From Magnetospirillum sp. SS-4 (lineage in GTDB: Bacteria > Pseudomonadota > Alphaproteobacteria > Rhodospirillales > Magnetospirillaceae): a stretch of DNA of 64,000 nt. The DNA lies in assembly GCF_902729425.1 (NCBI RefSeq), contig NZ_CACVCH010000002.1, positions 82,889 to 146,888 of the forward strand, in the 5' to 3' direction. The notes under the pieces are model-generated. The model saw only the letters and a list, made by a program, of their open reading frames with translations. It was not told the origin of the DNA and did no database searches. A program made the position numbers and the translations under genes. Shown here one piece after another: positions 39,983 through 49,070 of this stretch (positions are counted from its first letter, which is position 1; the number at the start of each line of letters is the position of its first letter).

Positions 39983-40215
39983 GGCGCGAACCTCTTTCTG
40001 ATGGTTCAGGGTAACAACGGCTTCTGTTGTTTCGTCCACGGGACGCCGCCGGAACGGCGTCGGGGCGACCACGTCGCCGGGCAATGGCCGATGAAGCCAC
40101 GCCCACTTAGGCAAACACTAGCACTTCGGCGGGATTATTGCAAAGACGATCGCCGGTGAGTCCGCCAATTCCCCACCGTTGCTCCTGGTTGCCGAGGACG
40201 GCTATAGTGGCGGTC

Positions 40216-41238
40216 ATGCGTGCGACGACACATCATCTAGCCTTGCTTCGGATATCGCGGCTGCTGCCGGTCTTGCTGGGCGTCCTCGGGCTGGCCGCGT
40301 GCGCCCCGACCTGGGGATCGCGCGTGCCGGTGACGCGCGACCAGTCGGGACCGTTGCAGGTTCAGCGGCCGGCGACGGTCACCGTTTATGCCGGCGACAC
40401 CGTCTACGGCATCGCGCGGCGCTACAGCCTGTCGGTGCGTGACCTGATCGAGGCCAATGGCCTGCAACCGCCCTACCAGCTCAGTCCGGGCATGATCCTG
40501 CGCATTCCCGGCGGTGGGTCGGATTACGTGGTGCAGCGGGGCGATACCCTTTCGGTGCTGGCGCGGCGGCTGAAGGTGGATTTCAACTCGCTGGCCGCCA
40601 TCAACAACAAGAAGCCGCCCTATGTCCTGTACGTGGGCGAGCGGCTGCGGCTGCCATCGGCGGCGAGGGACGCCGCCGCCGCCGTCGCCGATGCCCGGCC
40701 GGCCGGGGGGGAATCCGGACCGATCGTCGCGGTTTCGCCCAATGCCGCGCCGCGCCCCCCGTCGCCGCCTCTGGACGGAGCCGAGGTACCGTCGCCGCCG
40801 CCCCGCGCCGGCACCGCCTTTCTGTGGCCGGTCAGGGGCGAGATCATCGCCGAGTTCGGCCCGCTGCCCAACCGGGGGCAGCACAACGACGGCATTAACA
40901 TCGCCGCGCCCAAGGGGACGCCGGTCAAGGCGGCTGACAACGGCTCGGTCGCCTATGTGGGCAACGAGTTGAAGGGATTCGGCAACCTGCTTCTGGTCAA
41001 GCATGCCGATGGCTGGATGACCGCCTATGCCCATGCCGAGACGCTGCTGGTCAAGCGTGGAGAAATGGTGCGCCGCGGCCAGATCATCGCCACGGTCGGA
41101 ATGTCGGGCAACGCCACCCAACCACAGCTTCATTTTGAAATTCGCAGGGGAACCGAAGCGGTGAATCCCTCCGAATATTTGCGCGATAGTTTGGCTCTGG
41201 CCGCTTCGACGGGGGAGGTGTCGGCAAACCCTTATTGA
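40216..41238 (+). CDS. NlpD-like LysM/M23 lipoprotein
   Basis: Outer-membrane lipoprotein expected to activate cell-wall amidases during division. The 340-residue protein has a lipobox (VLGLAAC), two LysM domains (VTVYAGDTVYGIARRYSLS and DYVVQRGDTLSVLARRLKV), a low-complexity Pro/Ala linker and a C-terminal LytM/M23 domain. The M23 metal site is partly lost: the H-x3-D motif reads HNDGIN, while YAHA and LHFEIR remain, so hydrolytic activity is doubtful, as in E. coli NlpD. The ATG at 40216 gives the signal peptide. Confidence 0.9.
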   Translation: MRATTHHLALLRISRLLPVLLGVLGLAACAPTWGSRVPVTRDQSGPLQVQRPATVTVYAGDTVYGIARRYSLSVRDLIEANGLQPPYQLSPGMILRIPGGGSDYVVQRGDTLSVLARRLKVDFNSLAAINNKKPPYVLYVGERLRLPSAARDAAAAVADARPAGGESGPIVAVSPNAAPRPPSPPLDGAEVPSPPPRAGTAFLWPVRGEIIAEFGPLPNRGQHNDGINIAAPKGTPVKAADNGSVAYVGNELKGFGNLLLVKHADGWMTAYAHAETLLVKRGEMVRRGQIIATVGMSGNATQPQLHFEIRRGTEAVNPSEYLRDSLALAASTGEVSANPY

Positions 41239-41280
41239 CCGGAAGGCATGAACGCGACACCCTGTTGAAAATACAAAAAC

Positions 41281-41305
41281 GACCATTCGGCACGAATCGG
41301 GTGGT
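41281..41305. promoter_or_regulatory. Inverted repeat upstream of the globin chemoreceptor gene
   Basis: ATTCG (41285-41289), GCA, CGAAT (41293-41297) form a perfect hairpin nested inside GACC (41281-41284) and GGTC (41302-41305). It lies about 30 bp before the start codon and could be an operator or mRNA structure. Confidence 0.3.
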
Positions 41306-41335
41306 CATCAAGAATCGACAAGGGAGGATGCTATC

Positions 41336-43480
41336 ATGGCGGTCGAGGAGAAGAGCGATTCCCCGAACGGGGATCGCCTCAGGTTCCTGCGCATCGACGA
41401 CGAATCGATCAAGGCGATGCAGGGGGGCAGGGCGCTGATCGACGGGGTGCTTCCCGCCATCGCCGACGATTTCTACGCCCATCTGCTGAAGTGGCCGGAG
41501 CTGTCGGAACTGCTGGGCGGCGGCGCCCGCGTCGGGCACCTGAAGCAACTTCAGCAGGCGCATTGGCGCTCGCTGTTCTCCGGCCGCTTCGACGACGATT
41601 ATTTCGAGCGCGCCAATCAGGTTGGCGTCGCCCACGAGCGCATCGGTCTCGATCCCAACTGGTATATCGGCGGCTATTGCTTCGTCCTGGAACGCCTGCT
41701 CGGCGCGTTGCACGACCGCGGCGACAAGGCTTCGTTCGCCCGTCTGCTGGGGCCGGTGCTGCGAGCCGCCTTCCTCGACATGAATCTGGCGATCGGCAGC
41801 TATATCGAACGCGGCGAGGCCGGCAAGCTGAAGCGCGAGATGCTGACCCTGTCCGACGCCATCGACAACGAGGTGTCGGTGACGGTGGGCGATATCGAAA
41901 CCCAGGTCAAACGCCTGATCGACGGCGCCCACGAACTCAGCGACGTGGCAACGGCGCTCAAGACCATGGCGGAATCGGTGACCGAGGCGGTGTCGGTGAC
42001 CAGCGACAACGTCCAGTCGATGGCCGGAGCCACCGAGGCGCTGGAGGGAACCTCTCGGCAGATTTCCGCCAAGGTTCACGGCACCTCGCAACTGACCGAC
42101 GCCGCCCAGCGCAAGATGGAGGAGGCCGCCAGCACCGTCGAGGGACTGAAGGAGGCAACCGGCCGCATCCGCGACGTGGTGCGGCTGATCCAGTCCATCG
42201 CCGGACAGACCCGCATGCTGGCGCTCAACGCCACCATCGAGGCGGCCAGGGCTGGTGACATGGGCAAGGGATTCGCCGTGGTCGCCGAGGAGGTCAAGCG
42301 ACTGGCCCGCCTGACCGACGATGGCATCCGTGGCGTCAACAGCCAGGCCCAGGCCATCGGCCAGGCCACCGACCAGACCGTTTCCATGGTCGAGGAGGTG
42401 ACGCTGTCGATTCAGGACATCAACACCATCGCCCAGGAGGTCAACCGGGCCAGCGAGCGGCAAATCGCCGCCACCGCCGACATCAAGGGCAACGCCGATC
42501 AGGCGGCCGAGCACACCCGGACGGTGTCTGGGCACGCGGAATCCGTGCTGCATCAGGCCGAGCGCACCGGTATCACCGCCCGGCGGGTCAATGAATTGTC
42601 GGCGGTGGTGCAACGCGACGTCAGCGACTTGCAACGGCGTCTCAGCATCATCTTGCGCTCGTCGGTGGCCGGCGACCGGCGCTCGGTGCCGCGCGTGGCG
42701 GTGGGGGTTCCCTTCTCGGGCAGGATCGGCGGGCAGGACGTCAAGGGCCATACCGGCGACCTGACCGCCAGGGGAACGGTTCTGGCCGGCCTCAACGACC
42801 GTTCCCTGGTCGGCGGCGGCTTCACCCTGGACCTGGAAGGCATCGGCCAGGTGTCGTGCGAGGCGGTGGCGGCCAGCGTGCTCGGCCTGCATCTGCGATT
42901 CCGCGACGTCACCGCCGCCATCCAGCAGGCGGTCAAGGCCACCCAGGACAAGGCCAGGGCAGAGGAACGCCTTTATATTCAGACGGTCCAGAAGGTGGCG
43001 GCCCAGGTCGCCTCCGCCTTCGAGACGGCGATCAAGGATGGACGGATCACCGAGACCGATCTGTTCGACACCCACTATGACCCCATCGCCGATACCGACC
43101 CCCAGCAATTCATGGCCAAGCACACCGGCTTGACCGATCAGGTGGTGCACGCCTTTACCGAGCCGGCGCTGGAGAGCGATTCGCGGGCGGTGATCTGCTG
43201 CGTCGCCGATCGCAACGGCTATATCGCCACCCACAACAAGAAATATTCCCAGCCGCAGCGTCCGGGCGAAAAGGTGTGGAACACCGCCAATGCCCGCAAC
43301 CGCCGTATTTTCGACGACCGGGCCGGTTTGGTGGCGGCGCGCAATACCCAACCTTACGTGGTGCAGACCTATCCTCGCGACATGGGCGGCGGCGTCTTCA
43401 TCCTGCTGAAGGAATTCGACGCCCCCATCGCCGTCCGGGGCCGCCACTGGGGAGCGGTGCGCTTCGCCATCAAGCCGTGA
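41336..43480 (+). CDS. Globin-coupled chemoreceptor with PilZ-like and C-terminal sensor segments
   Basis: The 714-residue cytoplasmic protein has a globin-coupled sensor domain (about 15-160) with candidate proximal heme His100 in GVAHERIG, an MCP signalling hairpin (about 280-325: [30 protein letters not shown]), a PilZ-like segment (about 447-525) with RRSVPR and DLTARG, and a C-terminal 170-residue domain also found after the signalling tip of some cytoplasmic chemoreceptors ([21 protein letters not shown]). No membrane helix is seen. It could join oxygen and c-di-GMP signals to motility. AGGGAGG lies 8 bp before the ATG. Confidence 0.9.
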   Translation: MAVEEKSDSPNGDRLRFLRIDDESIKAMQGGRALIDGVLPAIADDFYAHLLKWPELSELLGGGARVGHLKQLQQAHWRSLFSGRFDDDYFERANQVGVAHERIGLDPNWYIGGYCFVLERLLGALHDRGDKASFARLLGPVLRAAFLDMNLAIGSYIERGEAGKLKREMLTLSDAIDNEVSVTVGDIETQVKRLIDGAHELSDVATALKTMAESVTEAVSVTSDNVQSMAGATEALEGTSRQISAKVHGTSQLTDAAQRKMEEAASTVEGLKEATGRIRDVVRLIQSIAGQTRMLALNATIEAARAGDMGKGFAVVAEEVKRLARLTDDGIRGVNSQAQAIGQATDQTVSMVEEVTLSIQDINTIAQEVNRASERQIAATADIKGNADQAAEHTRTVSGHAESVLHQAERTGITARRVNELSAVVQRDVSDLQRRLSIILRSSVAGDRRSVPRVAVGVPFSGRIGGQDVKGHTGDLTARGTVLAGLNDRSLVGGGFTLDLEGIGQVSCEAVAASVLGLHLRFRDVTAAIQQAVKATQDKARAEERLYIQTVQKVAAQVASAFETAIKDGRITETDLFDTHYDPIADTDPQQFMAKHTGLTDQVVHAFTEPALESDSRAVICCVADRNGYIATHNKKYSQPQRPGEKVWNTANARNRRIFDDRAGLVAARNTQPYVVQTYPRDMGGGVFILLKEFDAPIAVRGRHWGAVRFAIKP

Positions 43481-44335
43481 TCACAGGGTCTGGCCCAGCC
43501 GCCCGGCCAGATCCTGGATGAACTGCCAGGCGACCCGGCCCGAGCGGGAACCGCGAGTCACCGCCCATTCATTGGCCTCGCGCCGCAGATCGTCGGTGGC
43601 GATGGGCAGGCGGTAATGCGCGACGTATCCTTCGACGATGGCGAAATAGGTGTCCTGGGCGACATGGTGGAAACCCAGCCACAGGCCGAAGCGATCCGAC
43701 AGCGACACCTTCTCCTCGACCGCCTCGCCGGGATTGATGGCTGTGGAGCGCTCGTTGTCGATCATGTCGCGGGCCATCAGGTGACGACGGTTCGAGGTGG
43801 CGTAGAACACCACGTTGCCGGGACGGCCCTCGATGCCGCCTTCCAGCACCGCCTTCAGCGATTTGTAGGCGTCGTCCTGCTGGTCGAACGACAGGTCGTC
43901 GCAGAACAGGATGAAGCGCCGGCCGCTGTCCTTCAGCAGGCGCAGGCAGCGGGGCAGCGAGCAGATATCCTCGCGGTGGATTTCCACCAATCCCAGAGCA
44001 CCTGGCCGCCCGGCATTGACGCGGGCGTGCACCGCCTTGACCAGCGAGCTCTTGCCGGTTCCCCTGGCCCCCCACAGCAAGGCGTTGTTGGCCGGCAAGC
44101 CGCGGGCGAAGCGGCCGGTATTGTCCAGCAGCAGGTCGCGCTGGCGCTCGATGCCGTGCAGCAGGTCGATGTCGACCCGATTGACGTTGGCGATGGGTTC
44201 CAGCCAGTCGGGATCGGCATGCCAGACGAAGGCGTCGGCCGAGGCGGGATCGCTGGCGGCGGCGGCCTTCGGGGCGAGGCGCTCCAGCGCTTCGGCGATA
44301 CGGGTCAGAACGGCGGCTATATCGGGCGATGGCAT
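43481..44335 (-). CDS. DUF815-family AAA-type ATPase
   Basis: About 284 residues with Walker A GARGTGKSS, Walker B RFILFCDDLSF, a sensor segment VFYATSNRRHL and the family-typical C-terminus GSRSGRVAWQFIQDLAGRL. It belongs to the DUF815 ATPases, conserved in Alphaproteobacteria but of unknown role. The frame is open to 44437; ATG 44335 is chosen as the likely start because upstream residues look non-conserved. Its stop codon abuts that of the convergent chemoreceptor gene. Confidence 0.87.
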   Translation of the reverse strand: MPSPDIAAVLTRIAEALERLAPKAAAASDPASADAFVWHADPDWLEPIANVNRVDIDLLHGIERQRDLLLDNTGRFARGLPANNALLWGARGTGKSSLVKAVHARVNAGRPGALGLVEIHREDICSLPRCLRLLKDSGRRFILFCDDLSFDQQDDAYKSLKAVLEGGIEGRPGNVVFYATSNRRHLMARDMIDNERSTAINPGEAVEEKVSLSDRFGLWLGFHHVAQDTYFAIVEGYVAHYRLPIATDDLRREANEWAVTRGSRSGRVAWQFIQDLAGRLGQTL

Positions 44336-44444
44336 GGCGTTGTCCGGCGAAAGGGGCGGTTTCGGAACCGCCGAGCCTATCACGCGGCCGGCCGGCGGCA
44401 AGGGGGGTGCGACAACGGATTTGGGGAAAAGTCCCACTTGTCGT

Positions 44445-44472
44445 TTGCATCGTGTCGCGGGACCGCTATATT
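44445..44472 (+). promoter_or_regulatory. Candidate promoter of the yajC-secDF operon
   Basis: TTGCAT (44445-44450) and TATATT (44467-44472) with a 16-bp spacer lie 31 bp upstream of the yajC start. The -10 element within CTATATT is typical of alphaproteobacterial housekeeping promoters. Confidence 0.5.
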
Positions 44473-44503
44473 CCCGCTGCGATCAATCCCCTAGGAGACA
44501 GAG

Positions 44504-44914
44504 ATGTTCGTGACGCCCGCCTTCGCCCAGGCCGCCGATGCCACCGCCGGCACCATGGGAGCCCTCGAACAGTTCCTGCCGCTGATCCTGATCTTCGTGG
44601 TGTTCTACTTCCTGCTGATCCGCCCGCAGCAGAAGCGGATGAAGCAACACAAGGAGATGCTGAATCAACTGCGCCGCGGCGACCGGGTCGTCACCGCCGG
44701 CGGCATCATCGGCACCATCAACAAGCTGGTGAGCGATACCGAGGCGACCGTCGAGATCGCCGAGGGCGTCCGCGTCCGCGTGCTGCGTTCGACCATCACC
44801 GAGGTCCTGTCCAAGACCGAGCCGGTCGCCGCGGAAAAGGCCGACAAGGTGGAAAAGGCGGAAAAGGACGACAAGGCCGAGAAGGCCGAGATTCCGTCTG
44901 CCGCGGACAAGTGA
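44504..44914 (+). CDS. yajC: Sec translocon accessory protein YajC
   Basis: Small inner-membrane partner of SecDF. The 136-residue protein has one membrane helix (about 21-42, LPLILIFVVFYFLLIRPQQ), the conserved RPQQKRMKQH, and GDRVVTAGGIIGTI. The C-terminal 40 residues are an unusually long Lys/Glu/Ala-rich tail, longer than in E. coli YajC. A good ribosome site (AGGAGACAGAG) precedes the ATG. It is first gene of the yajC-secD-secF operon. Confidence 0.96.
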   Translation: MFVTPAFAQAADATAGTMGALEQFLPLILIFVVFYFLLIRPQQKRMKQHKEMLNQLRRGDRVVTAGGIIGTINKLVSDTEATVEIAEGVRVRVLRSTITEVLSKTEPVAAEKADKVEKAEKDDKAEKAEIPSAADK

Positions 44915-44954
44915 TCGGCATTCCGTTAGAAACTATTCCAGCGCGGTTCGGGAC

Positions 44955-46523
44955 ATGAATTATTTCCCTACGTGGAAAATAGCCCTGGTGGCTGCGGTCA
45001 GCTTGCTTGGCATCGTCTTCGCGTTTCCCAACCTGTTGACGAGGGAACAGGCGGACCGGATGCCGTCCTGGTTCCAGCCGGTCAGCCTCGGCCTCGACCT
45101 TCAGGGTGGTTCGTACCTGCTGCTGGAGGTTGATACCGCCTTCGTGGTGCGCGAGCAGATGACCTCGCTGGTCGAAGCCATCCGGACCACGCTGCGCAAG
45201 GAAAAGATCAAGTACGCCGAGCTGGGAACCAGGGGCGATCACGTCAGCGTCCGGGTCATCGAGGCCGATGACCGCGCCAGGGCCCGCGATCTGCTGAAGA
45301 AGCTGGACCCTGACGCGGGAGTCGAGGCCAGGGACGACGGCAGCTTCTCCCTGAAATATTCCGAGGAGGCGCTGAGGCTGCGCAAGCAGTCCGCCGTCGA
45401 GCAGTCGCTGGAGATCGTGCGCCGCCGCATCGACGAGCTTGGCACCCGCGAACCCTCCATCCAGCGCCAAGGCGAGGACCGAATCGTGGTCCAGTTGCCC
45501 GGCGTCAAGGACCCGGACCGCATCAAGGACTTGCTGGGCAAGACCGCCAAGCTGACCTTCCACCTGCTCGACGACAGCACCACCCCGGAGGAGGCCTCCA
45601 AGGGCCGGGTTCCCCCCGGCTCCATGCTGCTGCCCTCGGCCGAGAAGGGGGACGGGCTGCCCGAGACCTACGTGGTGCGCAAGCGGGTCGAGGTCGGCGG
45701 CGACATGCTGGTGGATTCAAAGGCCACCTACAGCGAAGGCCGCCCGGTGGTCAGCTTCCGCTTCAGCGCCGCCGGCGGCAAGAAATTCGGCGATGCCACC
45801 CGCGAGAATGCCGGCAAGTTCCTCGCCATCGTCCTGGACGACAAGGTCATCAGCGCGCCGCGCATCAATGAACCGATCCTGGGTGGTTCCGGCATCATTT
45901 CCGGCAGTTTCACCGTCCAGCAGGTGCAGGATCTGTCGCTGCTGTTGCGGGCCGGCGCCTTGCCGGCGCCGTTGCAGGTTCTGGAGGAACGCACGGTCGG
46001 CCCCGACCTCGGCGCCGATTCCATCCGGGCCGGCGCCATCGCCTGCGCCATCGGCCTTGCCCTGGTGGTGGTGCTGATGGTCTTCATCTATGGCACCATG
46101 GGCATGCTGGCCAACGTGGCGCTGACGCTGAATCTGGTCCTGCTGCTGGCCTGCCTGTCGGTTCTGGGCGCGACCCTGACCCTGCCCGGCATCGCCGGCA
46201 TCGTGCTGACCATGGGCATGGCGGTCGATGCCAACGTCCTGATCTACGAGCGCATGCGCGAGGAACAGCGCAACGGCCGGTCGATCATGTCGGCCATGCA
46301 GGCTGGTTTCGACCGGGCCTTCGGGACCATCTTCGATGCCAATCTCACCACCCTGGCGGCGGCGGCGCTGCTATTCCAGTTCGGTAGCGGCCCGGTCAAG
46401 GGCTTCGCGGTGACGCTGACCTTGGGGCTGCTGACCTCCATGTTCACCGCCGTCATGGTGACGCGGATGATGGTGGTGTTGTGGATCAAGGTCCGGCGGC
46501 TGAAGTCGCTGCCGCTGTCGTAA
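44955..46523 (+). CDS. secD: Protein translocase subunit SecD
   Basis: RND-type membrane protein that uses proton motive force to pull exported proteins into the periplasm. The 522-residue protein has the first helix near the N-terminus, GLDLQGGSYLLLEVD, a large P1 periplasmic domain, and five C-terminal helices with GMAVDANVLIYERMREE. Length and motifs are typical. It lies 40 bp after yajC and 10 bp before secF. Confidence 0.97.
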   Translation: MNYFPTWKIALVAAVSLLGIVFAFPNLLTREQADRMPSWFQPVSLGLDLQGGSYLLLEVDTAFVVREQMTSLVEAIRTTLRKEKIKYAELGTRGDHVSVRVIEADDRARARDLLKKLDPDAGVEARDDGSFSLKYSEEALRLRKQSAVEQSLEIVRRRIDELGTREPSIQRQGEDRIVVQLPGVKDPDRIKDLLGKTAKLTFHLLDDSTTPEEASKGRVPPGSMLLPSAEKGDGLPETYVVRKRVEVGGDMLVDSKATYSEGRPVVSFRFSAAGGKKFGDATRENAGKFLAIVLDDKVISAPRINEPILGGSGIISGSFTVQQVQDLSLLLRAGALPAPLQVLEERTVGPDLGADSIRAGAIACAIGLALVVVLMVFIYGTMGMLANVALTLNLVLLLACLSVLGATLTLPGIAGIVLTMGMAVDANVLIYERMREEQRNGRSIMSAMQAGFDRAFGTIFDANLTTLAAAALLFQFGSGPVKGFAVTLTLGLLTSMFTAVMVTRMMVVLWIKVRRLKSLPLS

Positions 46524-46533
46524 GGATACGGAC

Positions 46534-47490
46534 ATGAGACTGATTGAACGCATCCTGCCGCGCGCCACCAAGATCGATTTCGTCCGCTACCGCCTGATCG
46601 CCATGGCCATCTCCGGTGGCCTGATCCTGGCGATGGTTGCCTCCATGGCCTTCCGGGGGTTCAATTTCGGCATCGACTTCGCCGGCGGCATCCTGGTGGA
46701 GGCCCAGGCCACCGGTGGGCCGGCCGATCTGCAATCCATGCGCTCGACCCTGGGCGGGTTGGGCCTCGGCGAGGTCAGTCTCCAGGAATTCGGCGCCACC
46801 GGCCGTGACGTCATGATCCGCGTCCAGCGCCAGGAGGGCGACGAAAAGGCGCAGATGGCGGCGCTGTCCAAGATCAAGGAATCCCTGGGTGCGGAATTCA
46901 CCTATCGCCGGGTCGAGATCGTCGGGCCCAAGGTCGGCGGTGAGCTGGTCCAGGATGGTATCCTGGCGGTGACGCTCTCCGTTCTGGCCATCGCCGTCTA
47001 TGTCTGGTTCCGCTTCGAGTGGCAGTTCGGTGTCGGCGCATTGGTCGCGCTCGGCCATGACGTCCTCGCCACCTTCGGCCTGTTTTCCATTACCGGCCTG
47101 GAGTTCAACCTGAACGCGCTGGCGGCGATCCTGACCATCGCCGGCTATTCCATCAACGATACCGTGGTGATCTTCGACCGCGTGCGCGAGAACTTGCGCA
47201 AATACAAGACCATGTCCTTGTACGACCTCATCAACTTGTCCATCAACGAGACCCTGTCACGGACATTCCTCACGGTTCTGACGGTTCTGGTCACCGTGCT
47301 GGCGCTGTTTCTGTTCGGCGGCGAGGTCCTGCACGGCTTTTCCATCGCCTTGCTGTGGGGGTTGATTCTCGGAACCTTCTCTACCATCTACGTCGCCATT
47401 CCCATGCTGATCTACTTCAATCTGCGCACCGGCCAGCAGCAGGAAGAGGACGAAGCCGCCGCCGCCGAGGCCGGTTCGCGGACTCCGTAA
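46534..47490 (+). CDS. secF: Protein translocase subunit SecF
   Basis: Partner of SecD in Sec-dependent export. The 318-residue protein has FNFGIDFAGGILVEAQ, and the SecF signature GYSINDTVVIFDRVRENLRK followed by the conserved SINETLSRT. Six membrane helices are predicted. AAGGA lies about 7 bp before the ATG. The C-terminal tail is acidic and alanine-rich. Confidence 0.97.
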   Translation: MRLIERILPRATKIDFVRYRLIAMAISGGLILAMVASMAFRGFNFGIDFAGGILVEAQATGGPADLQSMRSTLGGLGLGEVSLQEFGATGRDVMIRVQRQEGDEKAQMAALSKIKESLGAEFTYRRVEIVGPKVGGELVQDGILAVTLSVLAIAVYVWFRFEWQFGVGALVALGHDVLATFGLFSITGLEFNLNALAAILTIAGYSINDTVVIFDRVRENLRKYKTMSLYDLINLSINETLSRTFLTVLTVLVTVLALFLFGGEVLHGFSIALLWGLILGTFSTIYVAIPMLIYFNLRTGQQQEEDEAAAAEAGSRTP

Positions 47491-47495
47491 AGCCC

Positions 47496-47864
47496 ATGGA
47501 TATCACTCCCATCGTCCCGGCCGGCCGCCAGATCATCAAGGGCTACGGCGATGTTGGCTTCACCATCTCCGGGATCAGGTGGGAAGGTTCCGTTCTGGTG
47601 TTCGCCGAGCGGACCCTGGCCTGGGCACCCGTCACCCTCGACGAGGTGACCGAGGCCACCCTGGCCCCGGTGGTGGAGGCCCGTCCCGATCTGCTGCTGC
47701 TGGGCTGCGGCCGCGCCATGGCGATGGTGGGGCGGCCGTTGCGGACGTGGTTGCGCGCCGAGGGCATCAAGCTGGAGGTCATGGACACCGGCGCGGCCTG
47801 CCGCACCTTCAACGTCCTGCTGGCCGAGGACCGCTCGGTGGCGGCGGCGCTGATCGCGGTCTGA
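47496..47864 (+). CDS. Mth938/NDUFAF3-family protein (DUF498)
   Basis: The 122-residue protein has the Mth938-like fold signature: QIIKGYGDVGFTISG, the central DLLLLGCGRAM and the C-terminal EVMDTGAACRTFNVLLAEDR. The mitochondrial relative NDUFAF3 helps assemble complex I; the bacterial role is unclear. In Alphaproteobacteria it commonly follows secF, as here (5 bp gap), so it is probably co-transcribed with the sec genes. A frame open from 47355 lies within secF. Confidence 0.9.
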   Translation: MDITPIVPAGRQIIKGYGDVGFTISGIRWEGSVLVFAERTLAWAPVTLDEVTEATLAPVVEARPDLLLLGCGRAMAMVGRPLRTWLRAEGIKLEVMDTGAACRTFNVLLAEDRSVAAALIAV

Positions 47865-47949
47865 TTCTTCCCGCGAAACAACCACTATACCTCTGGTCCC
47901 GATTTGCTAGACTGTCCAGCGTGTCGCTTCCAGACAGGAGTGAACGACC

Positions 47950-48123
47950 ATGGGCCAGAAGGCTTCTCGCCGCGAGAAATTGGCGGCAATCCGGGAACGG
48001 GCCTGCGAGATCATCGCCATGCCCGAAACCCATTCCCTGATGTCCAGGGAACGGGCCCTCGACTCCCTTGGTTACCTGTGGGAGGTCGAGAAGGACAGGG
48101 TGGGCTCTCTGCTGGCGTGTTAG
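47950..48123 (+). CDS. Small basic protein of 57 residues, unknown function
   Basis: The short ORF starts at an ATG with AGGAG 9 bp upstream (47936-47940). The product is charged and helical, with MGQKASRREKLAAIRERA at the start and LDSLGYLWEVEKDRVGSLL near the end. I recognise no family. The clear ribosome site and the hairpin directly after the stop make it a credible gene, although it was too short for usual ORF cut-offs. Confidence 0.6.
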   Translation: MGQKASRREKLAAIRERACEIIAMPETHSLMSRERALDSLGYLWEVEKDRVGSLLAC

Positions 48124-48128
48124 CCGAG

Positions 48129-48167
48129 CCCCCGCGTCGAACCGGCGATGCCGGCCCGATGCGGGGG
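48129..48167. terminator. Branched hairpin between convergent small genes
   Basis: Outer arms CCCCCGC (48129-48135) and GCGGGGG (48161-48167) enclose an inner hairpin CCGGC/GAT/GCCGG (48142-48154). It sits between the 57-residue gene and the convergent DksA/TraR-like gene and probably terminates both. Confidence 0.6.
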
Positions 48168-48183
48168 TGTTCCCGGCCGCGTC

Positions 48184-48414
48184 TCAGCGCGGGCCGCAAC
48201 GCCTCGCCAGCTTGGCCTTGGCCTCGGCCTCGTCGGCGCAATCGTGGCATAGCTTGGCGTACGGATTGGCTCTCAGCCGCTCCGGCTCGATGCCTTCGCC
48301 ACAGGTCCGGCAGGTGCCGTTGGACGGAATCGTTTCCGCCCGTCCCAGAACCGCCTGAATGGCGGCGGTGTTCAGCGCTTCAATCCGTTCAGCCGCAAGA
48401 TCGATGTCGTCCAT
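48184..48414 (-). CDS. TraR/DksA-type zinc-finger protein
   Basis: The 76-residue protein has a C4 zinc finger CRTCGEGI...CHDC typical of the short TraR/YbiI branch of the DksA family, which binds the RNA polymerase secondary channel and alters promoter choice. The N-terminal helical part (AAERIEALNTAAIQAVLGR) is short. An acidic tip as in DksA is not evident, so regulation of polymerase is inferred. GGAG lies 7 bp before the ATG. Upstream DNA is markedly AT-rich. Confidence 0.85.
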   Translation of the reverse strand: MDDIDLAAERIEALNTAAIQAVLGRAETIPSNGTCRTCGEGIEPERLRANPYAKLCHDCADEAEAKAKLARRCGPR

Positions 48415-48494
48415 ACCCTCACTCCAGAGAGCTGAGCCAGGACGATATTGTGGCTTGTTCCATAGAATATATCAATATCTATGATATCGAGTCT

Positions 48495-48523
48495 GAATAG
48501 ATGCATTTGGTAAGTATCTATTC
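48495..48523. repeat. AT-rich inverted repeat at the pilin-like gene stop
   Basis: GAATAGAT (48495-48502) and ATCTATTC (48516-48523) are perfect 8-bp arms with a 13-base loop; the right arm includes the stop codon of the minus-strand gene. A second inverted repeat (CATAGA and TCTATG) lies near 48464-48483. Both sit in an AT-rich island between two minus-strand genes and may form a terminator or an operator. Confidence 0.45.
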
Positions 48524-49003
48524 CATCTCCTTCGGCGCCCAGGTCAGGGTAGCGGATTCCGTATCCTGATTGCACAGTTCCGACAACTTGGCGGCGGAGA
48601 CGCGAACGGGGGTGACGCCGTTGATGCTGAGCAATCCCTTGCGCACCAGTTTCCAGCCGACCGAGACGCAGACGGCGGGGGGGACGCCGATGGCGGTGAT
48701 GACGATCTGGTTGCCCTTGCGTTCGACCCGCATGGGGCCGCCATAGACGGTTCTGTCGAAGGCGGTGCCCCCGGCGGCCCGCTCCATCTGCTCGACGAAG
48801 GCTTCCGGTGTTGCCGACGCCTCGGCGGTGGGGCTGGGGCGCAACGCCATGATCGCCACCGAGATTGCCACCGCGACGACGCCGGCGGCGACCAGGACGA
48901 TGACGAGAAGACGGTTGGAGATTCCCCCGTGCTTGCCCGGCCTTGACGGCCGGCCGTGGGAGGCCGGGGAGGGCTTGCCGGGTGCCGCCGAATGCGTGGC
49001 CAT
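48518..49003 (-). CDS. Membrane-anchored protein with type IVb pilin-like C-terminus
   Basis: The 161-residue protein has a basic, Pro/Ser-rich N-terminus, one membrane helix (about 31-53), and a globular C-terminus with AVCVSVGWKLVRK, ISINGV-like LLSINGVTP, and ELCNQDTESATLTW. Two cysteines placed this way recall the disulfide loop of type IVb pilin and PilS domains; the resemblance is short and is an inference. There is no prepilin cleavage motif before the helix. ATG 49003 is chosen because GAAGGGG lies 6 bp upstream; 49042 is an alternative. Confidence 0.6.
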   Translation of the reverse strand: MATHSAAPGKPSPASHGRPSRPGKHGGISNRLLVIVLVAAGVVAVAISVAIMALRPSPTAEASATPEAFVEQMERAAGGTAFDRTVYGGPMRVERKGNQIVITAIGVPPAVCVSVGWKLVRKGLLSINGVTPVRVSAAKLSELCNQDTESATLTWAPKEME

Positions 49004-49070
49004 CATCGTCCCCTTCAGGGATGGAATCCATCTGATGGTCACATGATGTCACAGGAGGCTTAAGACAACG

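Noticed and set aside
39983-40215. Possible small RNA or gene in the 233-bp divergent gap
   Set aside because: Contains only extensions of the two flanking frames and no convincing promoter-terminator pair.
41084-43447. 787-codon open frame antisense to the globin chemoreceptor
   Set aside because: No domain-like sequence; the sense strand has the full MCP hairpin and globin motifs.
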